From the NCBI GenBank assembly GCA_964645935.1, contig CAZYAK010000001.1, forward strand, positions 3,410 through 67,409: DNA of 64,000 nt, given 5' to 3'. Shown one piece after another: positions 22,999 through 33,700 of the stretch. The first letter of the stretch is position 1; each line of letters starts with the position of its first letter. Under the pieces are notes generated by a model. It saw only the letters and a program-made list of their open reading frames with translations, did not search any database and was not told where the DNA came from. Source of the stretch: CAZYAK01 sp964645935 (GTDB lineage Bacteria; Patescibacteriota; Gracilibacteria; Peribacterales; Peribacteraceae). The position numbers and the translations under genes are program-made.

Positions 22999-25020
22999 AT
23001 GTTTCAACCACAAGGACAGGCGCCCGGGGGTTCCGCCCCCGACGCCCCCCGCTCTCCCGATCAATCGGCGGGTGGGTTTCTTCCCCCGCAAGCTCCCCGT
23101 TCCCCGGGTCAGCCTCCCCCCCAGCGCCAGCCGCAGGGTGACGGCCGCCAAGGAGGAGGTGGAGGAGGTCGCGGACGCCGCCGCCGCGGAGGTCGCGGAC
23201 GGGGCAACCACCCCCAGGGCAATCAGCCCACACACAACGCTCCCCGCGAAAACCGCCAGCACGGCGACTTCGTCCCGTTCTCCGCGCCACCCGCAGATGA
23301 CCGTGCGGGCCTTATCGTCTCGGAGGAGCAGCCCCAACAGCAGCCCGCCCGCAAGGGCAACCTGCGCCTCTACCCGCTCGGCGGGTTCGAGCAGGTGGGC
23401 CGCAACTGCTTCGTGATCGAGGTGGACGAGGACATCTACATCATCGACCTCGGCCTCCAGTTCCCGGAGGAGGACATGCTCGGCATCGACTACCTTATCC
23501 CCGACCTGTCGGCCCTCCGCGGCCGCGAGAACAGGATCAAAGCGATCCTCTTCACGCACGGGCACCTAGACCACATCGGCGCTGTGCAGCACCTCCTGCC
23601 CGTCCTCCGCTTCCCGCCGTGCTTCGGCACACGGCTCACCATGGCGTTCGTCCGCAAGCGCCTCGATGAAGAGCATCTGACCTCCAAGGCCCAGCTCAAC
23701 GTGGTGGACTTCCGTCAGAAGGTGCGCCTGGGGAAGATCGAGGTGGAGTTCCTACGCGTCACGCACTCCATCCCGGATTCCGCCGCCATCGCCGTGCACA
23801 CGCCGTACGGCACCATCGTGCACACGGGCGACTTCAAGTTCGACATGACCCCGATGAACGAGCCCCCGGCGGACTTCCACCGCCTGGCGCAGCTCGGCGA
23901 CGCCGGCGTGCTCGCCATCATCGCGGACTCCACAAACGCCACGAAGCCGGGCCAGTCTAAGAGCGAGAAGGAGATCTCCAACACGCTCTTCGGCCTGATC
24001 CGCGACGCCAAGGGGCGGGTGATCATTTCCACCTTCTCCTCGCTCCTCAACCGCATCGCACAGGTGGTGGAGCACGCCAAGACGTTCGACCGGAAAGTCT
24101 TCATCTCCGGCCGGAGCATGGAGACCAACGTGGAGATCGCCCAGCAGCTGGGGTCCATCAAGACGCCGCGCGGCCTCATCCGCAAGGTGAGCCCCGCGAT
24201 GGACAAGCTCCCCGACCGCGAGGTGCTCATCGTCACAACGGGCAGCCAAGGCGAGGAGGTCGCGGGCCTGGCCCGCATGGGCCTGGGCACGCACCGTCAC
24301 ATCACCATTAAGAAGGGTGACACAGTCATTCTCTCCTCCAACCCGATCATCGGCAACGAGCGCTCGGTGGCGAAGGTGGTGAACAACCTGAACCTCCTCG
24401 GCGCCGTGGTGAAGACCAACCAGGAGCTCGCGCTCCACACCACCGGACACGGCTACCAGAGCGATCTGCTGCTGATGCACCGCCTGGTCCGTGCCAAGCA
24501 CGTGATCCCCGAGCACGGCGAGCCGCACATGCGGACTGCCCACGCGGACCTCGTGAAGGGCATCGGGTACACGGACCAGCAGGTGCACCTGCTCGTGAAC
24601 GGCGAGATCATCGACTTCGACGCCGCAGGCGACGCGCGCCGCAGCAAGCAGAAGGCGCCGTACCGCGACGTGATCATCGACGGCCGCGGATCGGCCGGCG
24701 AGGGCCAGAGGACGCTCGACGACCGCAAGTCCATGAGCTCATCGGGAGTGCTGATCGTGCTGTTCAAGGTCTACGCCGAGAGCAAGCGCCTGGTGGCCGA
24801 CCCCGACGTCATCAGCCGCGGACTCCTCTATGGGTCCGAGCAGGACGAGATCACGCGCGACGTGGTGCAGACCGTTCGCAAGGCCTACGAGGAGGAGCTC
24901 AACCGCGGCGTGAAGGAGCGCAAGGACCTGAAGCGCGCCGTCACGGGAGCCCTGTACCGGTACTTCGACCGCAAGCTCGACCGCGAGCCGATGGTGATCC
25001 CGCTCATGGTGGAGGTCTGA
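22999..25020 (+). CDS. rnj: Ribonuclease J with disordered RGG-rich N-terminal extension
   Basis: 673 aa from ATG 22999. Metallo-beta-lactamase/beta-CASP nuclease with 5'-3' exonuclease and endonuclease activity in rRNA and mRNA processing. Zinc motif FTHGHLDHIG near residue 185; HTGDFKFD near 274; beta-CASP core with TFSSLLNRIAQVVEHA, SGRSMETN and TTGSQGEE; VIPEHGEPHMR; C-terminal domain with SSGVLIVLF and a YRYFDRKLDREPMVIPL tail. The first ~110 residues are Pro/Gln/Gly-rich with GGGGGGRGRRRRGGRGRG, an RNA-binding-like, probably disordered extension absent from model RNase J. An upstream in-frame ATG at 22897 lies before the promoter and is rejected. Confidence 0.96.
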   Translation: MFQPQGQAPGGSAPDAPRSPDQSAGGFLPPQAPRSPGQPPPQRQPQGDGRQGGGGGGRGRRRRGGRGRGNHPQGNQPTHNAPRENRQHGDFVPFSAPPADDRAGLIVSEEQPQQQPARKGNLRLYPLGGFEQVGRNCFVIEVDEDIYIIDLGLQFPEEDMLGIDYLIPDLSALRGRENRIKAILFTHGHLDHIGAVQHLLPVLRFPPCFGTRLTMAFVRKRLDEEHLTSKAQLNVVDFRQKVRLGKIEVEFLRVTHSIPDSAAIAVHTPYGTIVHTGDFKFDMTPMNEPPADFHRLAQLGDAGVLAIIADSTNATKPGQSKSEKEISNTLFGLIRDAKGRVIISTFSSLLNRIAQVVEHAKTFDRKVFISGRSMETNVEIAQQLGSIKTPRGLIRKVSPAMDKLPDREVLIVTTGSQGEEVAGLARMGLGTHRHITIKKGDTVILSSNPIIGNERSVAKVVNNLNLLGAVVKTNQELALHTTGHGYQSDLLLMHRLVRAKHVIPEHGEPHMRTAHADLVKGIGYTDQQVHLLVNGEIIDFDAAGDARRSKQKAPYRDVIIDGRGSAGEGQRTLDDRKSMSSSGVLIVLFKVYAESKRLVADPDVISRGLLYGSEQDEITRDVVQTVRKAYEEELNRGVKERKDLKRAVTGALYRYFDRKLDREPMVIPLMVEV

Positions 25021-25022
25021 CC

Positions 25023-25112
25023 CTTCGATACGCGCCACCGTGTCATGCTGAGTAGCCCGAACCGCAGTGAGGGCGTATCGAAGCACGGTGAGCGGCGCTA
25101 CTCAGGGTGACA
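25023..25112. repeat. Palindromic dispersed element
   Basis: Nested inverted repeats: CTTCGATACGC (25023-25033) / GCGTATCGAAG (25073-25083), and TGTCATGCTGAGTAGC (25041-25056) pairing imperfectly with GCTACTCAGGGTGACA (25097-25112). Same sequence family as the fragment at 17605-17635. Lies between rnj and its terminator. Confidence 0.75.
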
Positions 25113-25163
25113 TATGCACATCGCGGCCCGGGAATCATCTCTCCCCCGCCGTCACCGAGAAAC

Positions 25164-25191
25164 CCGGAGAATCATTGCTCTCCGGTTTTTT
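25164..25191 (+). terminator. Intrinsic terminator of rnj
   Basis: CCGGAGA (25164-25170) and TCTCCGG (25179-25185), 8-nt loop, then six T. It overlaps the last codons of the convergent anti-sigma gene. Confidence 0.85.
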
Positions 25192-26332
25192 CGTGCTGCC
25201 GCACGTGCAGGGCCATGATGTCGAGGAAGCTGACGCGGTCGTAGAGGTCGATGGACGACTCGTAGCGCTTGCCCTCGTAGAAGCAGGGCGACTCGCCGTC
25301 GGCGAGATCGCGCAGGGAATCCTCGGGGACGGGTACGTAGGTCCAGAGGTTCACCAGGCCGAAGCGTTTGGGATCGAAGACCTCGGCGATCGGCGCGTCG
25401 ATGATGCGGTCCTCCAGGTACTCCGTGACGAGCGTCTGGTGCTCCTTGCCGTCGTAGACCTCCCAGTCCTCCCGCAGGCGCATCGCGTGGTCGTCGTCGA
25501 AGGCCATGCGCACGAAGCGCGATTCGGTGTCGAGCTTCAGCGTCTCGTCCGAGTTGGACTCGATCGTGAGGTTGTACCACTTCACCCGGAAGGCCCGGAG
25601 CGTGCGGCCGGAGGAGGAATACGAACCCTCGTAGACGGCGTCGCCGCGCTCAACGAGCTTGCGGAGCGCCCGGATGCGCTCGGCCTGTTTGGGGCTGTCG
25701 AGGGCGAAGAGGAGGTCAAACTGCTTGTCGGATTCGTCCCTGGCTTCGGAGGGCTTGGCGAAGGGGTTGTCGGGGTCGTGCACGAACTCGGCGGCCTGGA
25801 TGCACACCGCCATCTTGCCGCCCTCGGGCGGGAGCTCGTAGCGCGTGTTCGTGAAGATGTAGTCCGGCCCAGGCGTCACTTCCATCCCGGCGTTCACGAC
25901 CTTGCCGTCGTCGTGCGTCCAGCGGTTCATCCAGTAGAGCTTGTCGTGGTCGAAGACCGACCATGTCTCCTTGGTGACGGGCTCGGGATCCGTCCAGTCG
26001 TAGAGGACGGCGTCCTTGCCCTGGCTCTCGCGGAGGCGGGTGTAGTAGATGCGGTTGTCCTCGTAGCCGGTCACAGCGGCCTCCGCGCGCTCCAGAAACC
26101 GCACGGGCGAGAAGGGCTCGGTGGAAGCGGGGCGGAAAAACACGACGAGAGCGAGCGCCAGCGCGGCAACGGGCGCGGTGAGGCCGGCCACGAGCCCCCA
26201 CGACACCGCGGGGCGGGCGGCCTGCTTGGCGTGCGCCTCCATGAGCTGCGACTTCAGGCGGGCCTTGAAGGCCGCAGAGGGCGTGGGGAGATCCTCGGGC
26301 GTGCCGGTGGTGCGGAGGGCGTCAGGCGTCAT
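25172..26332 (-). CDS. Putative membrane anti-sigma factor / sigma-linked protein
   Basis: 386 aa. Short cytoplasmic N-terminus (~40 residues, helical: AAFKARLKSQLMEAHAKQA), one TM (LVAGLTAPVAALALALVVFF, about 47-66), then a ~310-residue outer domain rich in Tyr/Trp/Asp, without recognised motifs. The start overlaps the stop of an ECF sigma factor gene by 11 nt, the classic arrangement of a sigma and its membrane-bound anti-sigma. The N-terminal segment lacks a ZAS zinc motif (no HxxxCxxC), so the anti-sigma role rests on context. Confidence 0.72.
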   Translation of the reverse strand: MTPDALRTTGTPEDLPTPSAAFKARLKSQLMEAHAKQAARPAVSWGLVAGLTAPVAALALALVVFFRPASTEPFSPVRFLERAEAAVTGYEDNRIYYTRLRESQGKDAVLYDWTDPEPVTKETWSVFDHDKLYWMNRWTHDDGKVVNAGMEVTPGPDYIFTNTRYELPPEGGKMAVCIQAAEFVHDPDNPFAKPSEARDESDKQFDLLFALDSPKQAERIRALRKLVERGDAVYEGSYSSSGRTLRAFRVKWYNLTIESNSDETLKLDTESRFVRMAFDDDHAMRLREDWEVYDGKEHQTLVTEYLEDRIIDAPIAEVFDPKRFGLVNLWTYVPVPEDSLRDLADGESPCFYEGKRYESSIDLYDRVSFLDIMALHVRQHEKTGEQ

Positions 26333-26897
26333 GGCGCGAGGGGGAAGGCTGGTCGGAAGCGAGGCGGAGGGCGGCGAGCGCGCGGCTCACGTGGGCGGCG
26401 ACTGTCTTCTCGGAGAGGCCCTCCACGCGGGCAATCTCGTTGTTGCGCAGGCCCCCGTAGAACCGGAGGCGGATGCAGCGGCCCTGCTGCGGGGGCAATC
26501 CGTCCACGAGGCGCTGCGCGTCTTGGAACCGCATGCGGCGGTGCGTGATCTCGGCGGGGTTCGCGGCGGGATCGGGGACGAGGTCCACGATGTCGTCCAG
26601 GTCGATCCCCTCCCCGCCCCGCGCGGTGCGGCGCCGGTCGGCGTCGATGAGGACGTTGCGGGCGATGCGGAAGATCCAGGCTGGAACCGATGCCTCGTGC
26701 CGCCACTGGAAGCGCGGGAGTGATTTGAGCACACGCATCCAGACCTCGCTGGTGAAGTCCTCGGCGTCGGCGCGGCAGCGCACGCGGGAGGCGACGAAGG
26801 CGAAGACGCGGTCCAGGTAGCGGTCGTACAGGGCTTCGAACGCCTCCGCATCGGTGCGGGCGGCGCGGAGGAGCTCTGCGTCGGGGAGGTCGGGCAT
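26322..26897 (-). CDS. ECF-type RNA polymerase sigma factor
   Basis: 191 aa from ATG 26897. Region 2 (EAFEALYDRYLDRVFAFVAS...DAEDFTSEVWMRVLKSLPRF, then VPAWIFRIARNVLIDADRRR) and region 4 (LPPQQGRCIRLRFYGGLRNNEIARVEGLSEKTVAAHVSRALAALR, given here as one landmark stretch of the helix-turn-helix) are both complete. It should direct a regulon answering to the membrane protein encoded downstream. The frame extends to 26987 but that part is VPSVPS repeats from inverted-arm element C. Targets cannot be told from the window. Confidence 0.92.
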   Translation of the reverse strand: MPDLPDAELLRAARTDAEAFEALYDRYLDRVFAFVASRVRCRADAEDFTSEVWMRVLKSLPRFQWRHEASVPAWIFRIARNVLIDADRRRTARGGEGIDLDDIVDLVPDPAANPAEITHRRMRFQDAQRLVDGLPPQQGRCIRLRFYGGLRNNEIARVEGLSEKTVAAHVSRALAALRLASDQPSPSRHDA

Positions 26898-26961
26898 GGG
26901 AGGAAGGGGCGGAGTCTCGGAGACGAGGGGAGAAACGCAGCCCGGGCCAGGATACTGCGTC

Positions 26962-27080
26962 GAGGGCACCGAGGGCACCGAAGCCACCGAAGGGACCGAG
27001 GTGTGGCAGCAATAACCCGCAGGCTGGGGTCCAGCAGCACCTCGGTCCCTTCGGTCCCCTTTGTCCCCTCGGTGCCCTTT
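26962..27080. repeat. Inverted-arm element C
   Basis: A G-rich arm (26962-27003, GAGGGCACC/GAAGGGACC units) faces a C-rich arm (27038-27080) across ~34 nt, in the divergent gap between the sigma gene and the HAD gene. Its arms resemble those of elements A and B. Confidence 0.75.
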
Positions 27081-27103
27081 TTGAGGTACCCTGATCGCCC
27101 CCT

Positions 27104-27745
27104 ATGCCCTACGCCGCCATCCTCTTCGATCTCGACGGGACGCTCGTTGACAGCATCACGCTCTACGCGGAGGCCGTCTTGGAGGCCCTCGCCGAGGTGG
27201 GCCTCGATACCGACATTGAGACCTTCTACGACTGGTACACGCGTCCGCTGCACCTGGGCCAGATGCTCGCGCTCCACGGGTTGGACGAGGGGCTGGTGCC
27301 GCAGGTGCGTGTGCGCCGCGACGCGCTGTACGAGGAGTTGCTGGCCACGCGCTCCGAGTGGCTGCCAGGCGGCAGAGAGCTCTTAGAGGACCTGCGCGCA
27401 CGGAAGGTGCCCACCGCCGTGGTGACAGGATCGTGGATGAGCTATGTGGATGCCATCGACCGCAAGCTCGGGGTGAAGCGGCTGATCGATGCGTTCGTCA
27501 CGGCCGACGACATCCACCGCTTCATGAAGCCGCACCCCCACGGACTACTCCTGGCGTGCGAGCGCCTCCGCGTGGAGCCCAAGGACTGCCTGTATCTGGG
27601 CGACCAGCAGTTCGATACCGATGCCGCGCGCGCGGCCGAGATGCCCTGCTGGCTGATTCCGGGGCGGTGGTCTCCAAAGGCCGTGACTGGGGCGGAGCGC
27701 ACGCTCAAGACCCCGGGAGAGGCGCTGGCCTTCCTGAGATCATGA
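27104..27745 (+). CDS. HAD-superfamily phosphatase (phosphoglycolate phosphatase-like)
   Basis: 213 aa. Motif I FDLDGTLVDS with both Asp, motif II in TAVVTGSW, motif III Lys in HRFMKPHPHG, motif IV YLGDQQFDTDAARAA. A helical cap lies between motif I and II (subclass I). Hydrolyses a small phosphorylated metabolite, possibly phosphoglycolate, a nucleotide or pyrophosphate. It ends tail to tail with the 2440-aa giant gene, overlapping it by 6 nt. TACCCT lies just above the ATG. Confidence 0.92.
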   Translation: MPYAAILFDLDGTLVDSITLYAEAVLEALAEVGLDTDIETFYDWYTRPLHLGQMLALHGLDEGLVPQVRVRRDALYEELLATRSEWLPGGRELLEDLRARKVPTAVVTGSWMSYVDAIDRKLGVKRLIDAFVTADDIHRFMKPHPHGLLLACERLRVEPKDCLYLGDQQFDTDAARAAEMPCWLIPGRWSPKAVTGAERTLKTPGEALAFLRS

Positions 27746-30700
27746 GCCGCCTCCCTCGCGCGTGAAGCGCAGGCGCAACGGTGCCGTGCCTGTGGGCACG
27801 CGTCCGCCGGGCGGGAGCGGCCAGATGTCGGCGTAGCCCTCGTCGGCGGTCTCGCTCCACTGGAAGGTGCGGCCCGGGCTGCCGTAGGAGCCGGTCACGC
27901 GCGTGCGGTCGCCGTCGGTGACGGTGCGGCGGACGTAGTACGCGGCGGGCAGGCGCACGAGCACGGACTGGCCGCGGAACGTGACCTGGCGCTCGGTGGG
28001 GTCGTCGCCGTCGGCCGGGGCGGCGGGGAAGGCATTGACCGCCTCCGCCTCCTGGCGGTGCGTGATGCGCAGGATGCAATCCGGCGGGCGGTTGGGCACT
28101 TGGCCCTCGGCCACGTCCTCGCCGGCGATCTCGCGCCAGAAGCGGGCCTCGCCGGTGCCGCGATCCCAGGGGAAGCTCTGGGCGCCGTGGTAGTCGTTCT
28201 CGGTGACGGTGCGGCCGCCGCGCTGGAAGGAGCGCTGGACGTGATAGGCGGAAGGCATTTCAAACTCGCAGCGCTCGCCGTGGTAGACGAACGGGCGGGG
28301 CGTCGCGGCCAGTCGGGGCGCGCCGCTCGTCATGGGCTCGGTATCCCATACGTGGCCGTCGGCGGTCTCTCGGCCAATGACGTGGGTCTGATCTCCGAGG
28401 AAGACGATCGTGTCGTTCCACGCCGGCAGGGTCACGCCGGAGGGGGCCGCGAGTGCATGGAGGTCGGTGAGCGTGCCGCGGAGGCGGCCGATAAGCGCAT
28501 GGTTCTGGACCGAGTGGTTCTGCGTCATCACCACGGACGCGAGCGCGGCCCACGGGTCGGATTCCAGCGCGGCGACGAAGCCGCGGGCGATCACCTGGGT
28601 GCCCAGGCGCAGGTCGCCGGCCCTGTCGCAGTGGAACCCGGTCGTCGGCGCGGCGCGGAGGCGCACGGCGATCTCGCGGGCGATGGCCGTGGGGTTGGCG
28701 CCCAGTACGCTCATGCGCTCGTGGGCGTCCACGTCGCGGAAGAGGCCGTGGGGGCGCATGGCCGACACGAACGACCAGAGGGCCCGGGTCTTGAACCCGT
28801 TGGCGGACTCCTCCAGGCGGACGGCCGTCTCGTTCCCCTCGTCGCCCGTGAAGAACGCCTCGCGGTACCGGTCGATCCACGCGCCCATCTGGGCGGCGGC
28901 CGGACGCTGGAGCTGGGCCTGGAAGATCCAGCTCTGGCGGATGGGGTCGTACCAGTAGTCGATATTCGGGGGCCCGGACGCCACAGGATACCCGCCCAGG
29001 CGGCCGGCGGCGCAGCGCGCGAGTACGTGCGTGCGCATGGCCTGGAAGAGTGACGGGTCAAGACCGCCCACCTCCAGGCAGAAGACCGTGCCCGCCGCCA
29101 TCTGTCGGCTGCGCAGCTGCAGCTGGGACCGGCCGTTGAGGCGCTCGATGACGCGCATCTGCGGATCGGTGATGCCTTCGCGCGCCATCGAGAAGTCCGC
29201 GGGACGGCGGATGTCGTCGGGGTTCCAGCGGCGGGGCGAGGGGTCGCGCTCCATGTAGCTGTCCGGGATGCCGCGCGCGCGGTCCGGATCGCCGAACGCG
29301 CCGGTGGCGGCCATACCGCGCAGACCCCGGAGGAGCGTCTCGCAGTTGGCGGTGCTGGCGGTGTCGCGGTCGGGCAGGGAGAACGCGCGGGTGAGCAGGG
29401 CGCTGAGGAACGCCTGCTGCGCCACCACATCGCCCTCCAGTTGGATGTCCATGCCGATGTTGCGGTTGTACTGCTGGATCTGCGCGCGGTACTCCGACGG
29501 GAGGTCCTGGCGCAGGCTCTGGGAGAAGATCCATAGCTGCCTGCCGAGCGTCTCGTAGGTGTGCCGGCCGTAGCGCGTGAGATACAGGATGCGGTACACG
29601 GCGGATTGCTCCATGGTGTGGCCGATTACGTCGTTGGGGAGCGTGAGCGCGCGGGCGAGGACGCGGTCGTCGTCGGTGAGTGGGTTGGCCTTCTTGAGCG
29701 CCTCGTCCGTGCCGGGCGTGAGGTGCAGGGAGAGTCGGCGACAGAAGTCCTCGGAGACGGACTGCCACGTGGTCTCGACGGCGGGGAAGCGGAACGCGGT
29801 CGCGGGGCCACGGCGCCACGTGGCGATGGTGGCCGCGGGCACGAGCTGGTACGAAATGTTGTTGGTGCGCGTGCGCATGAGCATGAGGCGCCCGCCGCTC
29901 ACCGGGACGCCGTAAACCGGCGTACCGTCCGGCTCGCGCCAGAGCTCGCGGAACTGGTTCTCCGAGCCCATCGCGCGGTCCAGGCGCTGGCGGGGGTTGA
30001 GGCCCTCGAAGCGCGTGGCGACCTCGGTGTAGTCCGCCTCCGCGCGCGCGTGGTTGGCGTGGCCGTTGACGTGCACGAAGCTCGCCCAGTCGATGGCCGG
30101 CAGCTCTCCTGGGCGGGAAAGCGTCGGGTTCGCGGGAAGACGGTGTGTGACGCGCAATCCCGGGACGAGGGTGTTGGCCGCCGTATCGAGCTCGAAACCC
30201 TGGTGCACGAGGGTGCTGCGGTTGGCGTCGGGGTTGATGTCGGCGATGTTGGGGCTGCACACGAACACCACGTGGTAGACCACGCGGCCGGCGACCGTGG
30301 GGTGCGGCGCGCGTCGGATGTGGATGCCGCCGACGTCGCGCAGGTCCGACGCGGTCTCCAGAATGCGCTGGAGCACGGGACCGTCGCGGTCGTTCTCGAA
30401 GTCGCCAGAGGCCATGACGGCGCCGCTGCGCAGCCAGGCCTGTCCCGGCACGCGGCGCGCGAGCTCGGTGCGCAGGCCCTCGTTGTTGTAGAAGCGCTGC
30501 GTGACGCCCTGCGTTTGGGTGAGCGCGGTGGCGGTGGCGGCACGCAGGCGCTGGACCTCGTCGCGGATGGCGATGCCCTCGGCCTCCCACATCTGGAGGT
30601 CGTGGAAATACAGCGCGATGTCCATATTGAGGATCCCCTGCCGCTCGTTGAGTGCGGTGAAGTCCGGCGTTTCACGCGCAGCCTCGGCGCGGGCGTCCTT

Positions 30701-33700
30701 GTTGAGTTGCTCGCGGGCTCGGACGATGGCGGTCGCGCGTCCGTCCAGGCGCCCGATCTCCGCGCGCAGTACGGTCTGGCGGTTGCGCAGCGCGGGGAGT
30801 GCGGGATCCGCCAGGTCCGCCTGCGGGATGACGGCGCTGGCCTGCGGGATGACGTTGAAGACGTGCTCGTGCTCCAGGCCGCGGACGGACATGCGGGACG
30901 GCAGACCGTGGATGCCGCTGGTGTCCGCCACGAACTGGCGGTTGGTGGAGAAGAAGGCCTCGACGTCACTGGGCCGGAAGACGCCGTCTTGCCCGATCGT
31001 GCCCTGGTCCGTGAAGGCCGGGAGGTACGGCGGACGGGTGGCAGCGTTATGGCTCGCCAGGAGCTTGTCGGGCCAGGTATTGCCCGGCACGGAGGTGAGC
31101 CGCGCGTTGAAGCGCAGTCCGGAAAGGGCGTGCCGCGTGCGCGGAGCTACACGCAGGTCTGTGTTGTTAGCGTCCAGATCCGCGTCGTTCTCGCGCAACG
31201 GGCGTCCGAAGACCACCGTGAAGCCCTGCTGGTAGAGCGCCTGGCGCAGCTCCAACCGGCGGCGCTCGAGAGTGACCCGGCGCTCCTGAGCCACGCGGGG
31301 TCCGGCCAGCTCGGTATCGATGGCCGCGGCCTCCCGGCGCCAGAGGATGCGACGACGCTCCTCGCGGTGGCCAGCCCAGTGCGAGGAGGTGGCGTTGAAA
31401 GCCTGCATAAGCTGCTCTCGGCCCACTTCCGTCTGGAAGATCGTCTCATTGCACTGGAGGTTCTTCCAGGTGTTCCAAGACAGGTTTCCGGCGCGCATGG
31501 TGGCGAAGCCGACCGCGGTAAAGTACGGGATGATGTTGTCTTTGAAGTCGTCGAAGAGCTCGTCCACGTCCTGGGGGTTGTTGAGCCCCGCGGTGATCTG
31601 GCGGTAGTCGTTGGGGCGGGTCATCGCGATGTGTCGCATCGCGAAGGTGAACATGAGGCGCTGGCGCAGCGCCAGCTCGGGCGAGACGAAGATGCGCGAC
31701 AGGCGGGCCTCAAGGAGGTCGGCCTCGTCGCGGCCGCCGGTAAGCAGCGACGTGCCGCCCAGGCGCACAAGCACCGGCAGCGGGCAGCGGCGCACAATAT
31801 CGTAGTAGGTGCTGTACTCCCACGCATCGATGCCGACGCGCACGGAGACCTCGATGCCGGCCACGACCCAGCCGATGGGGCTGGACGCGCGGGCCGCGAG
31901 CAGGATGCCCGTCGCGGTGAGGCCCGCGATGTCCGCGGCGACGCGGGCGTCGGCGGCCTGCGCGCGGGCGCGGGTGGCGAAATCCCTGAGGGAGATGGTA
32001 AAGAGCACGCGCTCGCTGCCCGTGCTTTCACGGAACTCGTAGCGGCCCTCACGTTCGTTGGTGCAGCGGAAGCGCGGATCCTCACTGGCCCAGCGGGCGA
32101 GGTCTTTGCGCAGGGCCTGCTCGTTCTGGCGGCAGATCTTGGCGGACTCCTCCGCGTCCGCAATGTCGAGGACCGTGACGCCCACTTGCACGGCCACGCC
32201 CAGAGCGACAAGCACCCTGGTGCCCCAGCCCGCGCCTTCGGCGGCCTCGGCCAATCCTGCGGCGGCGTTCGTCCCGCCGCGGCCCGTCACGCCGGAGTGG
32301 CAGAGGGCCTCTAGGTCACGCCCGAGGCTGGCCGAACGCCAGGTGCCGGCGGTGTGCGCGTCTTTGAGGACGCGCGCCTTCTCCAAGAGGCGCGACTGCT
32401 TGGCCGCGATGAGGGCGTTCTGCTCTGCGAGGCTCAGGGTGCTCATGGCGCGGATCTCCGCGGTCGTCGCGCGGCGGATGACGTCGATGTTGGGAACGGT
32501 GCGGCACCGGTTGACCGCGGCGATGAGCACGTCCTCGCCCGCGGTGTGCATGTTGGCGACAACAGCCATCTCCGCGGCATTGAGCGCATTCAGCCCCGTA
32601 CGACCGAGCAGCGCAGAGGCAGCATTTCCGCGCAGGAGGGCCGCCTGGGGTCCGGGGAGGGACGTCTCCGCGGCATTGAGCGCATTCATGAGCTGCCCCT
32701 GCAGCGTCGACCGCTGCGCGTAGAGGCCGGAAGTACCCTCCAGTAACCCATCGATGACCGCCTTGCGGGCCGTGCTCGTAGTAGCCAGCGCCTTTTCTGC
32801 CTGGAGTGCGAGGACGCGTGCGTGGACGGACCGGAACTGGTTGAGNNNNNNNNNNNNNNNNNNNNNNNNNNNNNNNNNNNNNNNNNNNNNNNNNNNNNNN
32901 NNNNNNNNNNNNNNNNNNNNNNNNNNNNNNNNNNNNNNNNNNNNNGTGTTCACCACGCGGAAGCGAGCGAGGCCGCCGCGGCCGCCGAGCCAGATGGAGG
33001 CGAGCACGCCGCCCGTGAGGAGCATGCTGGGCAGCAGGTTGTTGGCCGTGCTCTCCAGCGCCGCGGCCAGGTTGAGGTGCTGGCCGAGCACGCGTTCCAG
33101 GCCCTGGAGGTACTCCTCCGTCGTGTCCACGTAGTCTTCCCAGTCGCCCGTCATCTGGGAGAAGAGCTTGTCGTAGCAGGCGCGCAGGAGCGGCCGGCGG
33201 TTGGGCACGGCCACGTTGAGCGCGGCAATGCGCCGGACCGTTTCCGGCGTGACGCGGCCGTCCACGAGGTGGGGGGCGAGATCGGCGTCTGGGGCGGGCT
33301 CTACATCCACGAGGCTCTCCGGGGCCGCGGCGGCGCGGAGGTCGGTGAGGGCGGTGAAGTTGCCCTCGATCTTGCGGCGGTGCTCCTGCAGGCGTGGGCG
33401 GAAGCGGCGGAGGATGTCGATGACCGAGGTCATCCGTTCCGTGACGACCTTCTGCTGCGCCTCGGTGAGGGGGGGCTGGCCGGTGAGGATGTTGTGGCCG
33501 CGGGGATACCCCATCGATTCCCGCAGCTCGGCCATGAGGTCTTCCTGCACGGCGCCCGGCGCGCGGACGCCGATGTAGGGACCGATGATGGGGAGGTCGC
33601 TCACCGCGGCCACACCGGGGATGGCGCGGACGGCTGCACGGGGGATCTGGCGGAGCGCTACAAGCCCCTCCAGTACGCGGTGCGCCGCCTGGCGGCCCGC

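Noticed and set aside
29561..32314. A 917-codon plus-strand frame antisense to giant gene 2
   Set aside because: Same shadow composition (RRG, ARE, VVG runs), no recognisable domain, and giant 2 codes on the other strand.
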